Source: an uncultured Anaerolineae bacterium
GTDB lineage: Bacteria; Chloroflexota; Anaerolineae; Aggregatilineales; Phototrophicaceae
Assembly (NCBI GenBank): GCA_938022205.1
Contig: CALIEB010000024.1
Span: forward strand, 124,001-188,000
Direction: 5' to 3'
DNA: 64,000 bases
The notes under the pieces are model-generated. The model saw only the letters and a list, made by a program, of their open reading frames with translations. It had not been told where the DNA came from and did not search any database. This document shows, one piece after another, positions 8,688 through 17,175 of this stretch (within the stretch, counting starts at the first letter, position 1; each line of letters begins with the position of its first letter). The translations under genes and the position numbers were made by a program.

Positions 8688-10628
8688 TCAGGGGGCGATG
8701 ACGAACGCGCCTAAACGCACGCTGTCGCCCTCGCCGTCTTCACGCACAAACCGCTGCCCCGTCGCCAGCTCGTAATGCCCTATGTCGACCCAATAGGATA
8801 AGCCGCGCTCAAACGTCAAAAAGTCGGCAATGCCAATGAGAAGGTCACCACTGCGCCACGTGCCGTACGCCAGCGGAATGTCTGCAGCATGTTCGGGCGC
8901 GCCGTCGAGCGTGCGGATAGTGCGCAAATGGGTGAACTGGCGCGGCGTGTCTAGCGTTTGCGCTGTATCCAGCACGCGGTAGACCGTTGAAACCCGCAGT
9001 CGCCCGCTGATGACGCGCTGCTGCCACGCCACCAGCTCCAGCCCGCTGCTAAAGCGTATCGGCGGCGCAATCGGCAGATAAACCGACGGCACGCTGCTGT
9101 CACCCGCATAGAGAACGTAGCTAGTGGGCGGCGCGTTCTTCATGCTTTGCAACGTCACCTCGTCAGCTGTCAAGCCGGCGAACTGCGCCTCTTCCCACGC
9201 GGGCATGCCTTCTACGTCGGTCAGCAGCAGCGCGGGCGTGTGCGGCAGCAGCAGCGTTGTCCAGCCGTCGACGATGCGATGTGGCTTCTCCCACAGCAGC
9301 ACCGCCCACGTCGCTGGCTCGCCGCGCGTCTGTAGGTCGTCGCTTTGCGTGAACACGACCACTTCGCGTCCTTCGGGCAGCTGGTACGCGAGGTCGCGCG
9401 TCGCTTTTAGTGGCATGCTCAAGCCATTAACCACAAGTTGCTGGTCGAGCAAGCGCAGGCTAGCGTTGATTTGCAGCGTCCACACGCCGCCAACCAGCAG
9501 CAGCAACCCCACCACTAGCGCGCGCGCGCCGCGCCAGCGCATGGCGGCAACGCTCGCGCCGCCTAGCACCGCCAGTGTAGGCAACGCGCTAAGCAGGTAG
9601 TGCAAGCGCGGCGGGGCGTTCGGGCGGTCGATGCTGAAGACAACCAGCGGAGCAATCGCCGCGAACAGCAGCAGCTCCGCCAGCGCGCGCTGTTTACGCC
9701 CCAGCAGCGCGACGACGCGAAACCAAACTATCGCGCCCAGCCCATACAGCACGACCACCCCAGCCGCCGCCAAGTCTTGCGCGTCGGTGGCAAGTGCCTC
9801 GTCACCGCTGGCCAAGTAATCCCAATTGCGGTTGAGCGCAAGCTGCGCGCCGTGCCGCAGCACAAGGTCAGACCAGCGGGCTGGCTCGTCGCGCTCGCGG
9901 CGCAAGACGGCGGCATATTCCTCTAGCACACCCGTCGCGCAACACAACCCATGCCAGGCAAACGGTAGCAACGGCAGCAGTGCCAGCAAGCCGCCCGCCA
10001 CGAGCGGCAGCAGCCACTTAGGTTGGCGCATATAGCGCAGCAGTGCCACAACGTGCGCCAACCCCAACGCCACGCCCGCGAGGTGAATTTGGAAGGCGAT
10101 GCCCGCCGTTGCGGTCGCCGCGAACACGCCCCACCGCCGCCAGCGACTGCCCGCTACGCCCCAATACATACTCGCCAGCCAAAGCACGGTGAGCGGCGCG
10201 AGCCAGTTTTGCGCCCAGATGCTGCGCGAGAAGAACACGTTAAACGGCATGGTGGCGAACAGCAGCGCGCTCGCCCACGCTGTCCACGCGCCCCAAGCGC
10301 GCCGCACCACCGCCCACAGCAGCACCACCGCTAGCCAGCTTATCACGCTCATGTACTGCGTTGCGAATAGCGGGTCGGTGCTGACCAGATAGGGCGGCAC
10401 GAAGGCATACACGGACGCGGGCAAGTTGGGCAAGCTGGCAGAGCTGGCGATGCCTAGCGGCGCGACCACGCCCTCGCGCGCCATACGCAACGCCAGCACG
10501 CTCAGGCGCGCCTCGTCGCTGGCGAAGGCGTTCACGCCGGCGTAGCCTAAGCGCAGCACACCCGCCAGCACAAATACCGCCAGCACCGCCAGCCACTCTA
10601 GCGACCGCGCCGCACGCGGCAAGCTCAC
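8688..10628 (-). CDS. GT39-like multi-pass membrane glycosyltransferase-family protein
   Basis: 646 residues from a GTG start that overlaps the stop of the methyltransferase gene (GTGA), which argues for translational coupling. A longer reading frame upstream is just the overlap. The N-terminal helix is followed by the acidic loop FASDEARLSVLALRM, the same place as the catalytic acidic pair in GT39/ArnT proteins. Then come PNLPASVYAF, the SRSIWAQNW motif and roughly ten membrane helices to about residue 400, then a soluble beta-rich C-terminal part. Paralogue of the protein at 5311-7212. Paired with a methyltransferase it fits modification of an exported glycolipid or glycan; the substrate is unknown. 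Confidence 0.75.
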   Translation of the reverse strand: MSLPRAARSLEWLAVLAVFVLAGVLRLGYAGVNAFASDEARLSVLALRMAREGVVAPLGIASSASLPNLPASVYAFVPPYLVSTDPLFATQYMSVISWLAVVLLWAVVRRAWGAWTAWASALLFATMPFNVFFSRSIWAQNWLAPLTVLWLASMYWGVAGSRWRRWGVFAATATAGIAFQIHLAGVALGLAHVVALLRYMRQPKWLLPLVAGGLLALLPLLPFAWHGLCCATGVLEEYAAVLRRERDEPARWSDLVLRHGAQLALNRNWDYLASGDEALATDAQDLAAAGVVVLYGLGAIVWFRVVALLGRKQRALAELLLFAAIAPLVVFSIDRPNAPPRLHYLLSALPTLAVLGGASVAAMRWRGARALVVGLLLLVGGVWTLQINASLRLLDQQLVVNGLSMPLKATRDLAYQLPEGREVVVFTQSDDLQTRGEPATWAVLLWEKPHRIVDGWTTLLLPHTPALLLTDVEGMPAWEEAQFAGLTADEVTLQSMKNAPPTSYVLYAGDSSVPSVYLPIAPPIRFSSGLELVAWQQRVISGRLRVSTVYRVLDTAQTLDTPRQFTHLRTIRTLDGAPEHAADIPLAYGTWRSGDLLIGIADFLTFERGLSYWVDIGHYELATGQRFVREDGEGDSVRLGAFVIAP

Positions 10629-11374
10629 GGCTTCACCATGATGTTGATTTGGTTCACGCCCAATGCTAGCGGCGTGAAGGTCGTGCGCGTCAGCACCTGC
10701 ACCAGCGCGGGCAGCCCGAACAGGGCGAACTGCACGCGCTTGGGCAGCAGCGGCAAATATGGCACGTCCCACAAGCCGTCGCCGAATTGCTTGATGACGC
10801 GAAAGCCGGCTGCTTCGCCCCATGCACGCCACTGCGACGGCACATGACAGTTGATGTGCGTCTTGTCCTTGCCGATTGCGTCGTTGTCGCGGTCTTTCCA
10901 GCGGCGCAGCGCGTATTCAGGGTGCGGTGTGGCGAAGAGAAACAAGCCGCCACTTTGCAAGACGCGCCACACGTCACGCATGGTCTGGGCGGGGTCGGGC
11001 AAATGCTCGAGCAAGTGCAGTGCCACGACAACTGCCAGCTGCCCATCGGCGAAGTCGCTGAAATCGGTGGCATCGCCGACACGCAAGCGCGCGCGCGGCG
11101 CGACCTTTTGCGCCTGCTCAATGCTGTAGGGAATGAGGTCAACGCCCCAGCAGGTGAATTCGTCCTGCAGCAAGCCGAGCAAATCGCCCAAGCCGCAGCC
11201 CATCTCAAGCAGCTGGCGCGTGTGGTCACCTTTGGGCGCGTAGCGGCGCACGAGCGCGGCGTAGTAGCGGCGCGCAAACCAATACATGCTAAACCGCCCT
11301 AGCGGGCGGTCGGCATAGTTCCACTTCTTGAAGTAGGCTTCGGTGTAGTGTTCTGTCGGCACAGGCTGTGGCAT
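10625..11374 (-). CDS. Class I SAM-dependent methyltransferase
   Basis: 249 residues. Motif I LLEMGCGLGDLLG binds S-adenosylmethionine; the acidic end of strand 2 is WGVDLIPYSIEQA, and motifs II/III read ALHLLEHLPDPAQ and VLQSGGLFLFATPHPEY. This is the Methyltransf_11/UbiE-like pattern, often found on small molecules, lipids and sugars. The start at MPQPVPTEHY was chosen because GAAGGAGG lies just upstream; a longer frame lacks a ribosome site. It lies 20 bases after the phosphoesterase gene and its stop overlaps the GTG of the GT39-like gene, so it is the middle gene of a three-gene run. The substrate is not known. Confidence 0.82.
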   Translation of the reverse strand: MPQPVPTEHYTEAYFKKWNYADRPLGRFSMYWFARRYYAALVRRYAPKGDHTRQLLEMGCGLGDLLGLLQDEFTCWGVDLIPYSIEQAQKVAPRARLRVGDATDFSDFADGQLAVVVALHLLEHLPDPAQTMRDVWRVLQSGGLFLFATPHPEYALRRWKDRDNDAIGKDKTHINCHVPSQWRAWGEAAGFRVIKQFGDGLWDVPYLPLLPKRVQFALFGLPALVQVLTRTTFTPLALGVNQINIMVKP

Positions 11375-11394
11375 GCGCCCTCCTTCGAAATGCG

Positions 11395-11982
11395 TTAGAC
11401 CATCAGCTCGAGCGGCAGCACCTGCTCGCTGCACGTGTCGTACAGCGTAAACGTGATGTCAGGCAAGCTCAACACGCCGTAGCTGTGCGAGGTGTCGCGG
11501 GTGCTTTGAAAGGTGTAGAGCGAGCCGGCGTTGAGCAGACAGCCTTGCTGGACGCGCATGAACAGCGGCAGGTGTGTGTGTCCTGTGATGAGGATGTCTG
11601 CCTTCAGCGACGACAGCACCATGTTGAGATAGGTCGGACTGAGGTGGTCACGATACATGCCCCACATGTTGTTGCCGGGCTTGCCGTGACACATGAACAC
11701 GCGCACGTCGTCAAACTCACCGCGCCATTCTAAGGGCAACCCCTTCAAATATTTGGCGTTTTCCTTGCTGATACCGTTAAACGACTCGTCATGATTGCCG
11801 CGCACGACCACCACGTCAGATTCACGCAGCACGTCGACCACGCGGTTTTGCTCGGGCCCGCGCCCGATAAGGTCGCCCGCACAGAGAATGTGCGACACGC
11901 GATGCACCTCGCGCAGCTTGTTAAGCGTTGTCTCCAACGCATGTAAATCCCCGTGGACATCTGATATGATTCCAATCTGCAT
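11395..11982 (-). CDS. YfcE/MJ0936-type metallophosphoesterase
   Basis: 195-residue calcineurin-like phosphoesterase. Motifs in order are GIISDVHGD (first metal site), AGDLIGRGP (bridging Asp), VVRGNHDE (Asn-His metal ligands), MCHGKPG and TGHTHLPL (late His ligands). All the metal-binding positions of the YfcE/MJ0936 family are present. It hydrolyses phosphate mono- or diesters with a divalent metal; the physiological substrate is unknown. The start at MQIGIISDVHGD matches the family N-terminus. A TATAAT on the minus strand at 12019-12024 is a plausible -10 for the run phosphoesterase, methyltransferase, membrane protein. Confidence 0.9.
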   Translation of the reverse strand: MQIGIISDVHGDLHALETTLNKLREVHRVSHILCAGDLIGRGPEQNRVVDVLRESDVVVVRGNHDESFNGISKENAKYLKGLPLEWRGEFDDVRVFMCHGKPGNNMWGMYRDHLSPTYLNMVLSSLKADILITGHTHLPLFMRVQQGCLLNAGSLYTFQSTRDTSHSYGVLSLPDITFTLYDTCSEQVLPLELMV

Positions 11983-12041
11983 AAGCCTATAAGCCTTCGT
12001 ACCGTCGATATGGCGTTTATTATAAAGCAGGATGGTTAATT

Positions 12042-13214
12042 GTGTACCCTCTGGTGTTCCGTAATCTACTAGCAAGCGTATTATGGACGGTCGTGCTGCT
12101 CGGCACGGCGGCGGCGCAAGCCGTCAACGCGAGCAACTGCACCCTGAGCCCCACCTTGAGCTATCGCTTTAACGTGCGCATAGGCTTTTGCCTTGAGGTG
12201 GTGATTGAGGACGACAGCGCGGGCGAGCTGGGCTTTACTGCGTTGGCGATGGGCGACGGCGGCACGCTTTACGCGGCGCGCCCGCTGCGGGGAGAGGTGT
12301 TCGCGCTGACCGACAGCACGAGCGACGGGCTGCCCGACCAACCGCGCCTGCTGCTCGAAGGTTTAGACACGCCGAGCGCGCTAGCGTTTGCTGACGGCAC
12401 GCTCTACGTGGTCGCTGGCACGCAAGTGCTGGCGTGGCGCGACGGCACGCTGCGCGTTCTCATTGACGACCTGCCAACAGGTGGCATCTGGCACGGCGGC
12501 TTGGTCGTGCATGACGGCACGCTTTACGTCGGCGTGAGCGCGGCGTGCGACACATGCGACGACCGCACGCGCGGGCTGGTGCTTGCCTACGACCTGTCGA
12601 GCGGAGCGCGGCGCGTCTTCGCGCGTGGGCTGCGCGAGCCGCGCGCGTTGGGCGTGGTCGACGGCACGCTGTGGGCGGGCGACATCGCCCCTTACGCCTA
12701 TCTTGGCAAGCTGGGCATGGACGAACTCAACGCGCTGGAAGAAGGCGGCGACTACGGCTTTCCGCGCTGCATTGGCATAGAAGGCGATTGTGACGGCACG
12801 CACGCACCGCGCTACCGCTTCCCCGCGCAAGCACAGCCTTACGCCCTGCTAACCTACACAGGTGCAGCGTTCCCCGAGTGGCGCGGCGACCTGCTGGTGC
12901 TTTTGGCTGGCACGCCGCATACGCCGAACCCGCTGGGCTACCAGCTGCTGGCGATACGCCGACAAGGCGACACGTCGGCTGTTCTCTACGCGATAAGTCC
13001 ATACCACGAACATGGCTTTAACAACGAGGAAGTGTACGACGGCGCAAACATATGGCTGAACCGCACGGCTGGTGGTCTCGCCAAGCAAGGGTACAGCTTC
13101 TATCCCCACCACGCTTACGGGCTGGTGCAGAGCCCGGAAGGCTGGCTGTACTTGAGCGTGGGCGGCGGCGGCATCTACGCGCTGCGCCCAAACACCCCGC
13201 TTGACACCCGCTGA
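12042..13214 (+). CDS. Secreted soluble-glucose-dehydrogenase-like beta-propeller protein
   Basis: 390 residues from a GTG start, with a signal peptide (cleavage near AAAQAVNA). The mature part repeats blades such as GFTALAMGDGGTLYAA, PSALAFADGTLYVVAG, HGGLVVHDGTLYVGV and EPRALGVVDGTLWAGD. It also carries the stretch GMDELNALEEGGDYGFPRC, which matches the DEINxIxPGxNYGWP hallmark of PQQ-type soluble aldose dehydrogenases. Cysteines are paired (CDTC; RC..GDC), as expected outside the membrane. Whether PQQ is bound cannot be judged from here. It is divergent from the phosphoesterase gene, 59 bases away. Confidence 0.7.
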   Translation: MYPLVFRNLLASVLWTVVLLGTAAAQAVNASNCTLSPTLSYRFNVRIGFCLEVVIEDDSAGELGFTALAMGDGGTLYAARPLRGEVFALTDSTSDGLPDQPRLLLEGLDTPSALAFADGTLYVVAGTQVLAWRDGTLRVLIDDLPTGGIWHGGLVVHDGTLYVGVSAACDTCDDRTRGLVLAYDLSSGARRVFARGLREPRALGVVDGTLWAGDIAPYAYLGKLGMDELNALEEGGDYGFPRCIGIEGDCDGTHAPRYRFPAQAQPYALLTYTGAAFPEWRGDLLVLLAGTPHTPNPLGYQLLAIRRQGDTSAVLYAISPYHEHGFNNEEVYDGANIWLNRTAGGLAKQGYSFYPHHAYGLVQSPEGWLYLSVGGGGIYALRPNTPLDTR

Positions 13215-13222
13215 ATTTAGAC

Positions 13223-13251
13223 TTGTCGCGCACAATGCCCACGACTATAAT
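13223..13251 (+). promoter_or_regulatory. Sigma70-like promoter upstream of the phosphatase-DUF3090-SCO1664 cassette
   Basis: TTGTCG (13223-13228), 17 bases, then TATAAT (13246-13251). This is a good -35/-10 pair directly after the beta-propeller stop and about 100 bases before the phosphatase start, which would give a leader of about 95 bases. Confidence 0.55.
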
Positions 13252-13350
13252 ATGTTTAACAATAGCGACTTGGTCGAGTGGCTAGGCGATGTTCTACAAA
13301 ACCTTCTGTTTCTCAAAGACCCGTCGCGGGTAATTGAAAGAGGGTATTGA
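13252..13350 (+). CDS. Possible 32-residue leader peptide or small protein
   Basis: An ATG frame of 32 codons ends 2 bases before the phosphatase ATG. It starts MFNNSDLVEWLGD, has a Leu-rich middle, ends VIERGY, and reads like an amphipathic peptide. Against it: the ATG directly follows a TATAAT that would put the transcript start inside the frame, and no ribosome site is visible. It could be translated from another promoter, from the internal TTG at 13270, or not at all. Confidence 0.2.
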   Translation: MFNNSDLVEWLGDVLQNLLFLKDPSRVIERGY

Positions 13351-13352
13351 AA

Positions 13353-13961
13353 ATGACGACATTTCTGCTCATTCGCCACGCCACCAACGATTTTGTCAAA
13401 ACAGGTAAGCTCGCTGGGTGGACAGCCGGCGTACACCTCAACGAAGAGGGACAGACGCAGGCGGCTGCGCTAGGCGAGCGACTGGCAAAAGTGCCGTTGC
13501 ACGCCCTCTACGCTAGCCCGCTCGAGCGCACGATAGAGACCGCCCAAGCCATCCAAAAGCATCACCCACATCTGACAATACAAGTCCATGAGGGCATCGG
13601 CGAAGTGCGCTACGGCGACTGGGAAGGCAAGCCTATCGCCGAGCTAACGCAGCGTAAGATGTGGCAGGTCATTCAGGAGTACCCTACTCGCGCTTATTTC
13701 CCCAACGGTGAGACAATGCGCGCCGCACAAGCCCGTGTTGTCGACGCGCTCGAAGTGTTAGCGCACGCCCACCCGAGCCAGACGGTGGCGGTGGTCTTTC
13801 ACGCAGACCTGATTAAGATGGCACTGGCGCACTATTTGGGCATGCATCTCGACAATTTTCAACGCATCGTGGTGTCACCCGCGTCGCTGAGCGTGGTGAC
13901 GCTGGGACACAGCCGCCCGTTCATCGTCACGATGAACGATACCGCCCACCTGCAAGGCTAA
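13353..13961 (+). CDS. Histidine phosphatase family protein (MSMEG_4193-type phosphomutase-like)
   Basis: 202 residues of the phosphoglycerate-mutase/histidine-phosphatase fold. The phosphohistidine loop is LIRHATN, the second conserved Arg is in YASPLERTIETA, the catalytic acid region is GEVRYGDWEGK, and the second His is in VVFHADLIKMAL. The N-terminal MTTFLLIRHA and the position before DUF3090 and an SCO1664-family gene match the MSMEG_4193 family, which is known mainly from Actinobacteria in the same three-gene order. The substrate is unknown. The start was chosen at the ATG with GAGGG about 9 bases upstream rather than the in-frame TTG two codons earlier. Confidence 0.85.
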   Translation: MTTFLLIRHATNDFVKTGKLAGWTAGVHLNEEGQTQAAALGERLAKVPLHALYASPLERTIETAQAIQKHHPHLTIQVHEGIGEVRYGDWEGKPIAELTQRKMWQVIQEYPTRAYFPNGETMRAAQARVVDALEVLAHAHPSQTVAVVFHADLIKMALAHYLGMHLDNFQRIVVSPASLSVVTLGHSRPFIVTMNDTAHLQG

Positions 13962-14005
13962 GAAGCGCGACGCAGCAACACAGCGCGCAAAAGGGAGCGT
14001 AATCC

Positions 14006-14515
14006 ATGAACCCGATAGAGCTAGAACTCAAACCGATTGACTTTATTACGATTGGCACGATTGGACCCAAAGGCAAGCGCGTGTTTCATCTCCAAGCGGG
14101 GCAAGGCAGCCAGCTGGTCACCTTTACCATCGAAAAAGAACAGGCTTGGGCATTAGCCGAAGCTCTGCGCGACATCATCGACACCATCGACGCGCAGCGC
14201 AATCAAACCACCGAAGTCGAGCTTGCTGCGTTGGACATGGACTTGCGCGAGCCGATTGTGCCGCTCTTCCGCGTGGCGCAAATGGGGCTGGGCTGGGACG
14301 AGGACGCGGAGATGGTCGTGTTGATGGCGCAGGAAATGGTCGTGCCATTCATGAGCGATGAGTCAACAGATAACCCGCCGCCCAAAGCGGGCGAAGTGCG
14401 CATGTGGGCGACGCTGGCGCAGATGCGCGCCCTCAGCCTGCACGCGATGCATATGGTCGAACAAGGGCGACCTAGCCCCCGCCTCAACGGACGCATTACC
14501 TACTACTGGTTGTAG
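14006..14515 (+). CDS. DUF3090 family protein
   Basis: 169 residues of the DUF3090 family. The typical opening is a PIDFITIGTIGPKGKRVFHLQA strand-turn region (read here in two parts, PIDFITIGTIG and KGKRVFHLQA), followed by VTFTIEKEQAWALAEAL, an acidic middle and the C-terminal MRALSLHAMHMVEQGRP block. No biochemical role is established for the family. It lies between the histidine phosphatase and the SCO1664-family gene; the AAAGGGA site is well placed, and the next ATG follows 5 bases after its stop. The three are very probably one operon and may work on one substrate. Confidence 0.88.
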   Translation: MNPIELELKPIDFITIGTIGPKGKRVFHLQAGQGSQLVTFTIEKEQAWALAEALRDIIDTIDAQRNQTTEVELAALDMDLREPIVPLFRVAQMGLGWDEDAEMVVLMAQEMVVPFMSDESTDNPPPKAGEVRMWATLAQMRALSLHAMHMVEQGRPSPRLNGRITYYWL

Positions 14516-14520
14516 TCATC

Positions 14521-15294
14521 ATGCCCGCGCCGCTGATTTACACCGCCAAAACGCTGGATGATGCGCTGACGCTGCCCTATGAGGCGGTGATGACCGCGCT
14601 GACTTACGGTAGCGTGCAAGAAGAGCTGGGATTAATGCGCTTCGGCTCCAACTACACGTTTTTGGTTAGCGTTTGCCACGAAGACGACAGCTTCTTGGCG
14701 GTGTACAAGCCACAGGCAGGCGAACGCCCGCTTTGGGACTTTCCCGACGGCACGCTGTGCAAGCGCGAAGTCGCCGCCTGTGTGCTGAGCGAGGCGTTGG
14801 CGTGGTATCTCGTGCCGCCGACGGTGCTGCGTGAGGACGCACCGCGTGGCTTAGGCTCGCTGCAGGTGTTTATTCAGCATGACCCCGAACGCCACTACTT
14901 CACGTTCGGCGAGGCGGAACAAGCCGCACTGCAGCGCATGGCAGCGTTTGATGCTATCGCCAACAACGCCGACCGCAAGGGTGGACACTGCCTGCTCGAC
15001 GAGACGGGGCGCGTGTGGGGTATTGACCATGGGCTGTGTTTTAACCATGTGAACAAGCTGCGCACGGTCATCTGGGACTTCGCCAACCAAGACCTGCCCG
15101 CCGACGTGTTGACCGACCTCGTCCGTCTGGGTGCCATGTTGGCGGATGACACGCACCCGACGACCGCCACATTTGCCGCGCTCTTGGACGAAACAGAGCT
15201 GCACATGTTCAAGAAGCGTGTGCGCCGCCTGTGCGAAACGCGCAAGTTCCCCGCGCCCACAACCAGCCACAGCCGCCCTTGGCCGCCCATTTAG
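14521..15294 (+). CDS. SCO1664 family protein (PI3/4-kinase-like fold)
   Basis: 257 residues. The sequence follows the SCO1664 family: an N-terminal RFGSNYTFLVSVCHE strand pair, VYKPQAGERPLWDFPDGTL with a Lys in the kinase-like position, then FDAIANNADRKGGHCLLD and GIDHGLCFN. The last two resemble the catalytic loop (D..N/NNADR) and metal loop (D) of HipA/PI3-4-kinase-type ATP-grasping folds. An ATP-dependent kinase role is inferred, not shown. It is the last gene of the three-gene run; about 80 bases separate it from the oligoendopeptidase gene. Confidence 0.85.
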   Translation: MPAPLIYTAKTLDDALTLPYEAVMTALTYGSVQEELGLMRFGSNYTFLVSVCHEDDSFLAVYKPQAGERPLWDFPDGTLCKREVAACVLSEALAWYLVPPTVLREDAPRGLGSLQVFIQHDPERHYFTFGEAEQAALQRMAAFDAIANNADRKGGHCLLDETGRVWGIDHGLCFNHVNKLRTVIWDFANQDLPADVLTDLVRLGAMLADDTHPTTATFAALLDETELHMFKKRVRRLCETRKFPAPTTSHSRPWPPI

Positions 15295-15310
15295 GGCAAT
15301 GGCTGGTCTA

Positions 15311-15339
15311 TTGCGCAACCCACGCCTTTACCCTATACT
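15311..15339 (+). promoter_or_regulatory. Sigma70-like promoter for the oligoendopeptidase gene
   Basis: TTGCGC (15311-15316), a 17-base spacer and TATACT (15334-15339) lie 37 bases before the ATG. The spacing is ideal and the -10 matches five of six consensus positions. Confidence 0.5.
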
Positions 15340-15375
15340 CCCCGTAACTATTCAAAAAATTCAAAGGCAGCGTTT

Positions 15376-17172
15376 ATGTCAACTTTAGCGCGTGCGGATG
15401 TGCCTGTCGCACAAACTTGGCACAAAGAGAGCGTTTTCGCCGACGTGGCAGCGTGGCAAGAAGAGTTTGCCAGCGTTGCAGCGTGGTTACCGTCGCTGGC
15501 GGCGTTTAACGGCACGCTGACCAGCAGCCCCGACCGTCTAGCGGATTGGCTGGAGGCCGCCAGCCAGCTGCGCCGCCGTGTCATGAAGCTCTATTTCTAC
15601 GCCGCGATGTCGGCAGCGGTGGACAGCAGTGACACGGTAGCCAAAGGCTTGTTGGGGCAAGTGGGCGGGTTGTACGGGCAAGCCGCCGCCACCACAGCCT
15701 TCGCCGAGCCGCAAATCTTGGCGATGGGTGAGGCGCAGCTCTTGGCGTGGATTGCCGAGCATCCGCGCCTTGCTATCTACGAGCAGTGGGCAAAAGACCT
15801 GTTTCGCCAGCAAGCGCACGTGCTGTCTGCCGAAGTGGAGGCGGTGCTGGGCGCGCTCTCTGACCCGCTGCGTAGCATCGAAGAAATCGCTAGCGAGCTG
15901 GCGAACGCGGACATGAAGTTTGCCGACGCGCACGACAGCGCAGGCACGCCGCACGCTGTTACTCAGTCCTCGCTCGACACGCACCTTGAAAGCCATGACC
16001 GCACGCTGCGCCGCAGCGCGTGGCAAAACTACGCCGATGCTTATCTAGCGGTCAAGCACACGCTGACACAGGTTTACCTGACGCACGTCAAAACCCGTGT
16101 CACGCTGGCACGGCTGCGCAAGCACGATAGCGTGTTAGCGGCGCAGCTTTCGCCGTTCAACTTACCGCAAGAGGTGTTTCACAACCTTATCCGCACGTTT
16201 AAGGCAAATCTTGGCACGTGGCATCGCTTTTGGGATGTTAAGCGACGCATTCTCAAGCAGGACACGCTGCAGCCCTATGACATTTGGGCACCGATAACGC
16301 AAAACGAACCCAAAGTGTCTTATGAGCAGGCGGTTGAGTGGATTAGCGCGGGCATGCAGCCGCTTGGCGATGCCTATGTGGAGGTACTCCGTCGCGGCAC
16401 GTTGGAGCAACGGTGGGTAGATTACGCGCCCAACAGCACCAAGCGACAAGGCGCGTTCTCCTTCGGCACTTACGACACCTACCCCTTTATCATGATGAGC
16501 TATGACGGCGGCTTAGGCGCGCTGAGTACGCTGGCGCACGAGCTAGGGCATTCGCTGCACTCCTATTGGATGCGCCAAACGCAGCCGGAAGTCTACGCGC
16601 ATTACAGCATGTTCGTCGCCGAAGTCGCCAGCAACTTCAACCAAGCCATGACGCGCGCCTATTTGTTCCAGCACAACCAAGACCGCGACTTCCAGCTTGC
16701 GCTTATCCAAGAAGCCATCAGCAATTTCCATCGTTACTTCTTCATCATGCCTACGCTGGCGCGCTTTGAGTACGAGGTCTACAGTCGTGCCGAACAGAAC
16801 AAGTCAATCACCACTGACGACCTGCTGGCGTTGATGCGCGACTTGTATGGCGAAGGTTACGGCGACACGATGACGGATGACCCCGAGCGCACCGCCATCA
16901 CGTGGGCGCAGTTTTTGCACCTCTACGAGCCTTACTACACCTTCCAATACGCCACTGGTATCAGCGCGGCGCATGCCCTTGCGGAGGATATTTTGGCGGG
17001 TGACGAGGCAGCCGCCCGCCGCTACATGGACTTTCTCAAGGTCGGCGGTGCGCTCTACCCACTGGACGCGCTTAAGTTGGCGGGTGTCGACATGACCACG
17101 CCCGAAGCGGTCGAAAAGACTTACGGCGTGCTGGCGCGCTTGGTCGACCGCCTCGAGAGCTTTGTAGAATAA
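15376..17172 (+). CDS. pepF: Oligoendopeptidase F (M3B family)
   Basis: 598-residue zinc metallopeptidase that cleaves short peptides in the cytoplasm. The zinc motif is HELGH at residues 388-392 (in LAHELGHSLHSYW), with the third ligand Glu about 25 residues later in the MFVAEVASNFNQA block. The C-terminal QYATGISAAHALAEDIL region is the family's substrate-side Tyr-containing block. Length and order match M3B enzymes and there is no signal peptide. It stands alone behind its own promoter. The next gene is convergent, with 3 bases between the stops. The gene name is by family likeness. Confidence 0.93.
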   Translation: MSTLARADVPVAQTWHKESVFADVAAWQEEFASVAAWLPSLAAFNGTLTSSPDRLADWLEAASQLRRRVMKLYFYAAMSAAVDSSDTVAKGLLGQVGGLYGQAAATTAFAEPQILAMGEAQLLAWIAEHPRLAIYEQWAKDLFRQQAHVLSAEVEAVLGALSDPLRSIEEIASELANADMKFADAHDSAGTPHAVTQSSLDTHLESHDRTLRRSAWQNYADAYLAVKHTLTQVYLTHVKTRVTLARLRKHDSVLAAQLSPFNLPQEVFHNLIRTFKANLGTWHRFWDVKRRILKQDTLQPYDIWAPITQNEPKVSYEQAVEWISAGMQPLGDAYVEVLRRGTLEQRWVDYAPNSTKRQGAFSFGTYDTYPFIMMSYDGGLGALSTLAHELGHSLHSYWMRQTQPEVYAHYSMFVAEVASNFNQAMTRAYLFQHNQDRDFQLALIQEAISNFHRYFFIMPTLARFEYEVYSRAEQNKSITTDDLLALMRDLYGEGYGDTMTDDPERTAITWAQFLHLYEPYYTFQYATGISAAHALAEDILAGDEAAARRYMDFLKVGGALYPLDALKLAGVDMTTPEAVEKTYGVLARLVDRLESFVE

Positions 17173-17175
17173 CCG

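Noticed and set aside
13258..13330. tRNA-like D-arm (GGTCGAGTGGCTAGGC)
   Set aside because: The stretch looks like a Ser/Leu tRNA D-arm, but no acceptor stem, anticodon arm or GTTCGANNC T-arm can be formed around it.
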